Below, in pieces: positions 55,930 to 64,000 of a DNA stretch of 64,000 nt. Source of the stretch: Reticulitermes speratus (lineage: Eukaryota; Arthropoda; Insecta; Blattodea; Rhinotermitidae); NCBI GenBank assembly GCA_021186555.1, contig JAJKFL010000004.1, positions 7,678,001-7,742,000 on the forward strand, written 5' to 3'. Both the position numbers and the translations under genes were made by a program. Each line of letters starts with the position of its first letter. The stretch's first letter is position 1. The notes beneath the pieces were generated by a model. That model saw only the letters and a program-made list of their open reading frames with translations. It searched no databases and was not told where the DNA came from.

Positions 55930-56390
55930 GTTAAAGCTGTCCTTGTGCTTAAATACCACGCTGTGATGAAGTATAGGGTGTGGAGGTATTGCTGTAAACA
56001 TTATTAACTTCGGCTGTAGGTGGAGAGTGGGCCGGGATAGCGTAGTCGGTATAGCGATGAACGGTCCGGGGATCGAATTCCAGTAGGGGCGATTTACCGC
56101 ATCCTTCCAGACGGGCCCTGGGACCCACCTAGCCTCCTGTACGATGGGTACCGGGTCTCATTCTCGGGGGTAAAGCGGTCGGGGCGTGGCGTTGACCACC
56201 CACCCCATTCCAGCGCCGTGGTTAAAGAAAGAGTAGAATTGTACCCTATTCCCCTCTGGGCGTTCATGGCATGTTCTAGGGTGGACTTGACATTTTACCT
56301 GTAGCTGGAGAAGAGTGGTCAGGTTCATGCCCCGGCCGCTTTACTCCCTGGAGAAGGGTCACTGATACACGATATAGAAGGTTTTTTTTT
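55930..56390 (-). mobile_element. Old SINE1 split by a younger SINE1
   Basis: The old minus-strand copy shows TGATGAAGTATAGGGTGTGG, ATTAACTTCGGCTGTAGGTG, then after the insert GGTCAGGTTCATGCCCCGGC and TTTACTCCCTGGAGAAGGG. The younger + strand copy occupies about 56030-56298, with CTGTAGSTGGAGA repeated on both sides. Confidence 0.8.
56030..56298 (+). mobile_element. SINE1 nested in an older SINE1
   Basis: Head GGCCGGGATAGCGTAGTCGG with a short internal loss, B box GGGGATCGAATTCCAG, body AAGCGGTCGGGGCGTGGCGT, 3' end GGGTGGACTTGACATTTTAC. Opposite orientation to its host element. Confidence 0.9.
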
Positions 56391-56859
56391 TTAGTTTTCC
56401 TCCTGTCGCTCCTTGCGGAGCATATGGTCTCCTTTCAGAGGTTTCTTGGTCTGGAAGTGTGCATTCTGTAGTGGGTGACCAGTCCACTGACTGCACAATT
56501 TCTACTCATCCTGATATGACTGCCAGAGCCATCTAGCAGTCAATCAGGAGACTTGGGTGAGAAATGGCCGCTGAATTTAGCTTACGGAACATTTTTATTC
56601 ATGCCCGTAAGGTTCTTTTACATGCGGTAAATCTACGACATGGCACCGCCGGCTTTACTTCCCCTTATATAGGAAGGAGGCTAGATAAACATGAGCAGGT
56701 ATGGACAATGGAGAAGAGAAAAATGTGTTCTGTGCTCGTGTAGCCCGAAGTGTAGTCATTTTACTAACTGGGCTGTCATGGTGTCGGCAGTTAGTTCCAA
56801 CAGACTAAAATGCAGTGTGTTAAGAAGCATATGAGCATTTGTGTTTTTGATGCAGAAAT
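56391..56859. other. No gene recognised
   Basis: No shared repeat or exon candidate. Confidence 0.4.
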
Positions 56860-57290
56860 AACGATGAACTGTGTAATCTGTAGTGTTTACCAGATATCAG
56901 AATGAGTAAATCAAGGAGGGTGAGATGGGCAGGGCATGTAGTACGCATGGGAGGGAAGTTCTGGTCGGAAGATCTCAATGAAAGGGAGTGGTTGTAGGAC
57001 CTGTGCGTGTGTGGGATGTTCGTATTAAAATGAAGATGAGGCTGCGGTGTCGTGACGTAGTGTGGTTTGGTAGATAGGTGCCAGGCTTTCGGAGAGACCT
57101 GGCACCATCTTCGTTGTACACGAAGTTGACAACCTCATGTGTCACAATATTAAAGTAAATAAACTGGGTGAGAAGACGATGAGTGGATTGATCTGGCTCA
57201 GAATAGGACCCATTAGGCTATAGTGAACACAGTAATGATATGGGTTCCATAAACGGCGAGGAATTTCTTGAGTGGCTGACCGACTATTAA
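56860..57290 (+). mobile_element. LINE 3' end carrying a small insertion
   Basis: MSKSRRVRWAGHVVRMGGKF is the LINE motif SRRxRWAGHVARMG. After WDVRIKMK the frame is broken by an insert (about 57035-57150) that includes a 9-bp hairpin GGTGCCAGG/CCTGGCACC at 57077-57106. LINE sequence then resumes with GATTGATCTGGCTCAGAATA and the 3' UTR GGTTCCATAAACGGCGAGGA. Confidence 0.7.
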
Positions 57291-57621
57291 AATCAGATGA
57301 ACTTTATTTGAGCCTTAAGTACATTTCTTTGGATATGAGTGCTAACACCAGATTTTTTACCAGTACACATTTATCATATTTATTTACTAATGTCTGTCGT
57401 TTATCTTATACTATCTGCACATAGAACTTTCTGTTCCACTCTAAATTATTATACAGTAAATAATTTCAATTTACAGTGCTTCCTCCTTTAAACGTTGCAT
57501 AGCTTTTTTTTCTTACTCGGTTTTCCAATTTAATTTCGTTTTGTATAGAAATCTGCCTAAGATTTTCGTTTCTATAATCCTGCTACAACTAGTTGTATTC
57601 TTATGTACTATTTCGTAATTT

Positions 57622-57885
57622 ATGTAAAAGTAAAGAATATCCCCTTGAACAGGCCATGAAGGCCCCGAGGGGGAGTAGAGCTGTAGCTCTACTCTTTCTT
57701 TAACCTCGGCGCTAGATGGAGTGGGCGGTCAACGCTACGCCCCGGCCGCTTTACCACCAGGAAAGAGACCCGGTACCCATTGTATTGGAGACTGGGTGGG
57801 CCCCAGGGCCGATCTGGACTGGAGCGGAAAATCTCGCCCCCACCGGGATTCGATCCCCAGACCGTCCAGCCAGTAGCGGGTCGAA
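57622..57885 (-). mobile_element. SINE1, head partly missing
   Basis: The minus strand has GACCCGCTACTGGCTGGACG, B box GGGGATCGAATCCCGG, GGTAAAGCGGCCGGGGCGTA and TTCAAGGGGATATTCTTTAC at the 3' end. Confidence 0.9.
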
Positions 57886-58565
57886 TTTCTTCATTTACTC
57901 GTATGTGTAACCAATTATTGTTCTAAAAATTTTCCCTCCGTGTCTTTACATTTCAGCATTATTTGTATCTCATTCTTATCTTCTTTACGTGGGGATTTTC
58001 TTTATTTGTCTACATTTCTCGTTAAACGTCTCGTTTACCAAATTCCCAGTCTAAACAATACTGTCCCATTTGTCTTGTTCATATTACAATCGACGGACTG
58101 TTAGCTTATCAAGAACTGTGCTGCTTGAAGTTGGTTCTGTTAGGTGTGAAATAGTCCATTATATCATTTGATTTGTCTTCTTGGACGTGACGATATTTGG
58201 TTATGTTGAAAATGTATCGCGGTTTGGAGGAAGCTGTTACTTCCGCCTATCTGCACATTTGTTTCATGGTTCAGTGTGTTTAGGGCTACCGGGTGAGAGG
58301 TCTTGTACCCTGGAAAACGAAACTTGAAACCCGAACCTTAACCTACTGTCCCCTCTAGCGACAAGCGATATGCTGTTGTTGTTTATGTGTGGCTTCTGAA
58401 ACGTCTTCAGTTACCGTTGCAAATTTTTAGGGCTAGGAGGAAAGTTGTGGAATGGAGGCCTATCACAAGAACCCAGACTTTAAAATTGCCCGGATTTTCG
58501 ATCAGCAGTGAATGATTTCGCGAAAACCTGTAGGTCAGGGTTCGACGATGTCCTTTCTCCTGCTC
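57886..58565. other. No gene recognised
   Basis: AT-rich with short frames only. Confidence 0.4.
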
Positions 58566-58567
58566 AG

Positions 58568-58760
58568 GGATATACAGTATCTCCTGTCCAGTGTGGACCT
58601 GTGCCAGGGGTTTCTCCGGAAGTAAAGCGGACAGACATGAGGCTAACTCCACTTCCCATTTAGTGCCGAGATTAAGAATGCTTAGAGGCCTTCTTCACTC
58701 CCTTTTAGTCTTCATTGCGTGGTGCTTAATTCAGGACGAGTGTAGCCTTACCTTTATCGG
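58568..58760 (+). mobile_element. Diverged, headless SINE1
   Basis: GGTTTCTCCGGAAGTAAAGC, GAGGCTAACTCCACTTCCCA, TTTAGTGCCGAGATTAAGAA and GTAGCCTTACCTTTATC retain the order of the SINE1 body. Confidence 0.65.
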
Positions 58761-59847
58761 GTCGGTAGACGGCATTTGGCTTTAATGCACGGTGGTGATT
58801 GTGTGACACCTTGATGAGCCCTAAGAAACTCTCACAGATAACAGCGATGATGCCGCTATACATCCCTGATTTGCTTTTGCAGTGGAGGCGTGGTGTTTTC
58901 TGTGAGATGGAATCTCAGTTTTTGAATCTTTGTCACATAAAGTTTGTGCTAAAAAGGGTTAGATGCTATTGGTATCTTACTACCGGGGTAAGTGGTCGTA
59001 GTGTCAATGGCTAGACTGCGTGGAGCTTTACCTCCACGCTTGTTTGTGCTTACAGTTGTAACGATATTCTTATATAAGCGTATGTTTTGTTTTATAAATG
59101 TTTGATTCCATGCAGTACCTGACTAGGATGGAGCTATCACACATACCGTGTAGGCATGGGGGGATTTTGATAACAATTTGATATTATATTTTATATATCC
59201 GAAATTTTAGTGTATACAGATTCACCACCTTACTCAGCACAAATCACATTGTAAGTTTCGCTATTTCAAACCCTTTTCATTGCCTTCAGTGCCTTGTTTT
59301 TGCTGCACATAGCTTCGTTTTGTGTAGTAATGTTTCAGTGTTTATGGTTCTTTGGGGTTCAGTTTAATGTTTTGTGTCGGTGTGTAAACTGTCTTTGAAG
59401 CGTGAAGATGTTTCATGTCGACAGGCCATGTATCCGTTCACTTAACACCATTTAGAACACAACTATCTCAAGAAAAAAAAAATGTTCGTTGAAAGAAGCA
59501 TAAATACATTATCAAATGTTTTGGTGGGTGTTTGAGGCGAAGAACAAAGGCACTGAACTTGAAAGTAACTTCTGGAAACGGGAGACGCACCTTCATGTAC
59601 CACCTAGGTTGACGTTGGAACTATACTAGCTGTACTCTGTATGCCTTCTCTTTATCTCGTAAACAGGAGTTGAGTGATTCTTTCTAATGGCTGTCAGAGT
59701 GAAGACACTGTTGCCGGGGTTACATTTTACTTTCTTGCCACTCGTTAATATGCATGGCTGTTGTGGGTACTGTGTTGTAAGATACAGCGTGATAGTGGTG
59801 CAGTAGACAACATAGGTTTAGCGCACGGCCACCATATAGCTATTTTT
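58761..59847. other. 1.1 kb with no gene recognised
   Basis: A faint SINE1 scrap may lie at 58980-59045 (GCGTGGAGCTTTACCTCCAC). Nothing else identifiable. Confidence 0.45.
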
Positions 59848-60480
59848 AGGAGCGTTCGCAAAATTGCGAAAAGCGACTATTAGCTCCGTCACGTCCGTCC
59901 GTCCGCATGGAACAACTCGGCTTTCACTGGACCGATTTTCAGGAAATTTGGTATTTGAGGATTTTTCGAAAATCTGTTGAGAAAATTCAAGTTTCATTAA
60001 AATTTCACAAGCGTAACGGGTACTTTACATGAAGACCTATGTACGTTTATGATAATTTATCGCTGAATTGTTTGTTTCTTTGGGTTTTTTTTTTTGTGAA
60101 GGGCCCCGCAGCAGATGCTACGGACGCACCGCAGCCTTAAGGCTTATTGTGCAACCCTGTGATGAAGATGAAGATGAGCAGTTTTTTTACCAAGTTTTAC
60201 AAGTAATGGAGCAACAGTGGAATGAAATTGACAGGGGAAAACCGACAACTCGGAAAAAAACCTGTCCCAGTGCCACTTTGTCCACCACAAATCTCACATG
60301 GACTGACCCGGGATCGAACCTGAATTGTTCTTAGAATGAGAAATGTTTCAGACAAAAGTTGTAGAGAAAATCAAAACACACATTTTATGTTCAATAACTT
60401 TTTTCCCGAAAGTCGTGCCGTTTATGAGATAATGTGAAAAAATATGGTAGAGCCGGACAGGCCACAGATGACAATATAGT
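59848..60480 (+). mobile_element. R1 repeat split by a SINE3
   Basis: Left part from AGGAGCGTTCGCAAAATTGC to CGCTGAATTG; right part from TTCTTAGAATGAGAAATG to GCCACAGATGACAATATAG. The same sequence runs uninterrupted through this point in the copies at 19854 and 41471, which fixes the insertion site. Confidence 0.88.
60063..60329 (-). mobile_element. SINE3 inserted in R1, 10-bp target-site duplication
   Basis: Element about 60073-60319 between exact CTGAATTGTT copies. The minus strand begins at the B box (GGTTCGATCCCGGGTCAG), so the head is truncated; then GAGATTTGTGGTGGACAAAG and ATAAGCCTTAAGGCTGCGGT. Confidence 0.93.
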
Positions 60481-60879
60481 TGAATGTAATATAATATAAT
60501 ATATTGAAATATAAATCGTGTTGCTTAGATTCGGACGTCGCGCATTTAAGTGTTTCAGTTGTCAGGGATCACCCGCCAAAATGTTGGCTTCTGGTTCATT
60601 TATTCAGTTATCAGTTTTTATTGCCGTTCATTCCAGATACGAGAAGAGCGTACAAAATTTTTCGTTTTGTGCGTGTTTTCTTGGTCCATGGTGTGTGTAG
60701 CCGGCCAGGTTTCGTTCTAGCACACCTCGTCACCTGTTTCGAATTGGGTTCTGGCGCACCCCCGCTTGTCATAGAGACAAGACTACGTGTTTCCTCCGTT
60801 ATGATGTTCAAAACAACCGATAATATCGCCATTGTAACACGTCTGATCAACACTTTAAGAGGTTGTAATTCTCATTTCT

Positions 60880-61332
60880 GGAAAGATAATGTTAAAACTA
60901 ATGAAGAACTTCATGATTTATACTCCTCGCTGACATTATTAGGGTGATCAAGTCAGGGAGGATGAGCTGGACGGTGAATGTAGCACGCAAGGTTGAGAAG
61001 AGACGTCCAAATCCTTGCAGGGTTTTGGTTGGAAAACATGGAGGAAAAAGACCGTTTCGAAGACCCAAGCGTATATGGGTTAACAATATTAAAATGGACC
61101 TTTAAGGAATTTGATTGGAGGGGGTGGATGGATTCATGTGGCTCAGGATAATGTCAAGTGCCAGGCTTTTGATAACGCTATAATGGACCTTTGGGTTCCA
61201 TACAATGTCGGAAGGTTCTTGACTGAGGAACTGGTGCTAAGTAGGACGTACCGAAGGTTCGTGACTGCAGTTTGTGTTGCTGTAGTCATTCTGTCTGTCC
61301 TAAATCCAAACCCAGTGTCGATAAGTGAGCGT
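60880..61332 (+). mobile_element. LINE 3' end fragment
   Basis: TNEELHDLYSSL, then VIKSGRMSWTVNVARKVEKR, NPCRVLVGKHGGKRPFRRPK and WVNNIKMDL, the LINE C-terminus (NEELHDLYSSPSIIRMIKSR ... [18 protein letters not shown]). The UTR has GGGTTCCATACAATGTCGG. Several stops and frame changes make it a dead copy. Confidence 0.8.
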
Positions 61333-61636
61333 CCTCTGCTTTGAGGCGTGAGTCGGTATAGCAACTCGCTACGAACTGGACGGTCCGTGGATCGAATGCT
61401 GGTGGGGGCAAGATTTTCCGCACCCGTCCAGCCCGGCCCTGGGGCCTAGCCAGCCTCCTGTAAATGGGTACCGGGTCATTCCCGGGGGTAAAGTGGCCGG
61501 GGCGTGGCGTTGACCACCCACCCCCATCTAGCGCCGAGGTTAAAGAAAGAGTAGAGCTATACCTCTACTTCCCGTCTGGGCCTTCATGGCCTGTTATAAG
61601 GCGAACTTTACCTTTAACTTTACCTCTGCTTTGAGG
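61333..61636 (+). mobile_element. SINE1 with perfect 14-bp target-site duplication
   Basis: Element 61347-61622 between CCTCTGCTTTGAGG copies. The head starts at GTGAGTCGGTATAGC; B box TGGATCGAATGCTGG; body GTAAAGTGGCCGGGGCGTGG; tail GAACTTTACCTTTAACTTTA. Confidence 0.95.
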
Positions 61637-61844
61637 GAGGTCAGCTTGCTCCTCCACTTCCGTTCTGCACACGTTCGCTCGTACTTCAACGTGATCCTCC
61701 GTCTGAAGAGGCAGCAGCAGGGCCACTGACGCGCCTTTCGCACAACATGCAGCTAAATGTACTCTGCTGCACGCAGAGCCTTTCAGCAGTTCAAGTTTAA
61801 ACATGACCTCCCACTGTTTTGGCTTTGTGGAGCCATGTTGTTTA

Positions 61845-62115
61845 TTGGGATCCGGCTTGCTAATTCAGTGCGGTGACTAGGCTACGGGCTGTACGACCAG
61901 ACATCGGTGTTCGATTCTTGACAGAAGCTGGGATTGCTGTTATGTCCATCGCATCCAGACCAGTTCTGGTTTTTCCAGGGGGTAAAGCGGCCGGGGCGTG
62001 AAGCTGACCTCTCACTTCAATCCAGCGACGTAAGAATGCATGGACTTACATTCCCCCATGTGCTAACATGGCGTCGTATTTAGTTAAGCTTATGGACAAC
62101 TTTACCTTTATGACG
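61845..62115 (+). mobile_element. Diverged SINE1
   Basis: GGATCCGGCTTGCTAATTCA as a decayed head, CGGTGTTCGATTCTTGAC as B box, then GGGGGTAAAGCGGCCGGGGC and CAACTTTACCTTTATG. Confidence 0.82.
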
Positions 62116-62218
62116 GCCATGTGTCTGTAGAGACATTATTTGCTTACAGTCCGGTCTTCTTGTAGTATGTAACTCCACAATGCACATAACAGCTACATCT
62201 AAAGCAGACTAAAGGGAG

Positions 62219-62694
62219 TTCTAGAGCAGTGGTATTCAACCTGGGGTACGCGTACCCCGGGGGTACGCGAAGACATCTTAGGGGGTACGTAAAATTAAAA
62301 ATATATACATATTATTTCATGATAAACACTGAATAATCAGGGTCAGATTTAGGGTTAGTCACAAGAGACCCGGACGTAAGGACATGCGATTTGGGAGCGC
62401 CATTTTCTCTCTCTCTCCTTTATGCAATTCTTATCTGAGCGGCTAGTTTCATTTTATTCCACATAGTGCATATAATATATTTGTTATTTAATAGCTTGAC
62501 TCTCCTTTTTCTCATTTAAAACTTATTATTTAATACATTATTTTGGATGTAATTTATTTAACTTGTTTTAGATGTAGATTATAGACTGTGTATAACTTGA
62601 ATTATGCACCAACAACTTTTGGGGTACAAAGTTGAAGAGAAATTATATGTGGGGGTACGCGAACAAAAAAACGTTGAATACCACTAGTCTAGAG
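62219..62694. mobile_element. hAT-like MITE, 460 bp, TTCTAGAG-type target
   Basis: Element 62227-62686 with CAGTGGTATTCAACCTGGGG at the left and complement TAGTGGTATTCAACG at the right. TTCTAGAG and GTCTAGAG flank it (7 of 8). GGGGGTACGCG phrases recur near both ends. No coding sequence. Confidence 0.9.
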
Positions 62695-64000
62695 GACGGA
62701 TAGGCGTCGCGTGGCGTCAGTGGACGGTGAAACGACCCGTTCTCTGCGCTTTGCTATTTTTATAGCACTTCTAAGCTCTCACTGTGCCTGCCTGCCTGCC
62801 ATTCCGTGGCCCGTTTAGCATTTGCATTCGTGTACGGCTCCCTCTATCAGCTGCAGGCAGTCTCCTCCTGATGCCACGTCTGTTGAGAGGTACTGGACCA
62901 CATGCTGGAATTACCGCCGCAGGGTGTTCCACAACTTGCGTATCATCCATATTATGTTGTTTAAATATTGCATCGTCCTATTGCTAGGCCACATTTTATA
63001 GTTTATAAAGTAAATACCAGTGTGCATATGCTCGTGCCTGCGGAACCGACCCCCATCTTTCAAATAAATTTAGGATCAACAGTGACTGACCGCCTAGTAC
63101 GACACTTATTTATTCAAATCTACACTCAGCTACATTTTTCGGCTATGTTGAGACTTCATGGTGCTCCATACAGCCTATATACAAACACAGACAGATGAAC
63201 CGTGTAAAATTACAGCTAAATTGTGAATTAATTATCCGATTATCCTGTAGGTGATTGGAACGTTAAGAACAGAGGAGGTCACCACGCCTACAGATTTGCT
63301 ATATCTGAGTTGCACGATCAGGCATTCCGGTGTGGGCAGCGTTGCTGATTTAAAATAATGGTGGTTGGGTGAAAGTAGCTGGTTGAGGTGTGTGTTAAGT
63401 CGGACCTAACCTGTCAGCGTTTTTCTTCTGTTATAGTTGCTGGCAGTATATAGTCGTGAGGTTCATTGTCGTGTTAATAAAACCTACTGTCCTGTGCCGA
63501 GTTATAGAGCGATTCTTAGTCCTGTTGTAGTGACCGTAACGATAACAGGCGAACTAACGCGAAGGAGCGGAATTTTTGCGAACGTCACAGTTAATCGGTA
63601 AATAATTAAACGCCACGCCTTTAATGAAACCCTGATTTTCATTATTGCGTTCAAAAAGAGTTGAGACTGTCCGCAGTTGCGTTAAATCCACGCTCTTCCA
63701 TATTTAGGATCCATTTTAATAATGTCTTGTCATAAGGACCTGTGTTTTTCACGTTTTCTTGTCTTTGGGGGTTTCAACTGGAATTTTCTATGTATTTGTT
63801 ACTTATCATGCGTACGACAGCCCCTGGTCATTTCTCTCCCCCCCCCCCCCCCCGCACCCCGATCTAATCACTCTGATCATGTAAGCTCTTCATTATGCAA
63901 CTTCCTGCGACCTTCCATGTCGTCTTTTTTTGAGTCCAGATGTTATTCTGAGCATGCCGTTCTGACACCTTACTCTGTGTGAGAAACCGTGTTTCACACC
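62695..64000. other. No gene recognised; short poly(C) run
   Basis: The 1.3 kb up to the window edge holds no repeat shared with the rest of the window and no exon candidate. A run of about 16 C lies at 63838-63853. It may belong to the flank of a gene outside the window, but nothing here shows it. Confidence 0.45.

Noticed and set aside
60504-60947. 147-codon open frame, the longest in the distal half outside the minisatellite
   Set aside because: Its last part is a decayed LINE C-terminus (NEELHDLYSSL) and the rest has no recognisable domain.

Overview
The window is animal nuclear DNA, very probably from an insect. It holds the 3' half of one host gene followed by about 51 kb of repeat-rich sequence with no host gene I can support. 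Three things point to a large arthropod genome: a split gene with GT-AG introns, dense tRNA-headed SINEs, and small hAT-like and pogo-like elements. The SINEs and LINE tails resemble what I recall from termites and cockroaches (Blattodea). That placement is from memory, not from a search.

Bases 63-12470 carry the last eight exons in the window of the replicative helicase subunit MCM4 on the + strand. They encode about 428 residues from just before the AAA+ core to the stop codon. Exon phases agree at all seven junctions, and Walker A, Walker B, sensor 1, the arginine finger and the C-terminal winged-helix region are all readable. The introns (198 to 3369 bp) hold a 42-bp minisatellite, a decayed mariner transposase, several 5'-truncated LINE tails, a pogo-like MITE and three SINEs. 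One SINE landed exactly in the 3' splice site of the penultimate exon and now supplies its pyrimidine tract.

Bases 12471-64000 are a mosaic of elements. (1) Three tRNA-derived SINE groups: SINE1 has a Lys-like head and a long conserved body; SINE2 has a Leu/Ser-like head and two body types, 2a and 2b; SINE3 has a third head and an A-rich tail. Many copies have clean target-site duplications, some are nested, and some are fused into composites. (2) hAT-like MITEs with 8-bp duplications. (3) Three copies of a 167-183 bp pogo-like MITE. (4) An unclassified family, here called R1, with AGGCGCGTTC ends. (5) 3' ends of a non-LTR retrotransposon family. (6) Fold-back repeats whose arms carry a CTGAnGAT ... 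GAAAC motif resembling a hammerhead ribozyme core. (7) Tandem arrays of 114 bp x 10, 75 bp x 10, about 40 bp x 15 (grown from a LINE tail) and a TACA/GATA microsatellite.

I see no capsid, envelope or LTR element, no CRISPR array and no functional tRNA or rRNA gene. The strongest observations are the SINE at the MCM4 splice acceptor, the composite SINE present twice with the same internal junction, the LINE tail that became a minisatellite, and two hammerhead-like folds whose stems differ but stay complementary. Coordinates of decayed repeats are approximate unless a target-site duplication is given.
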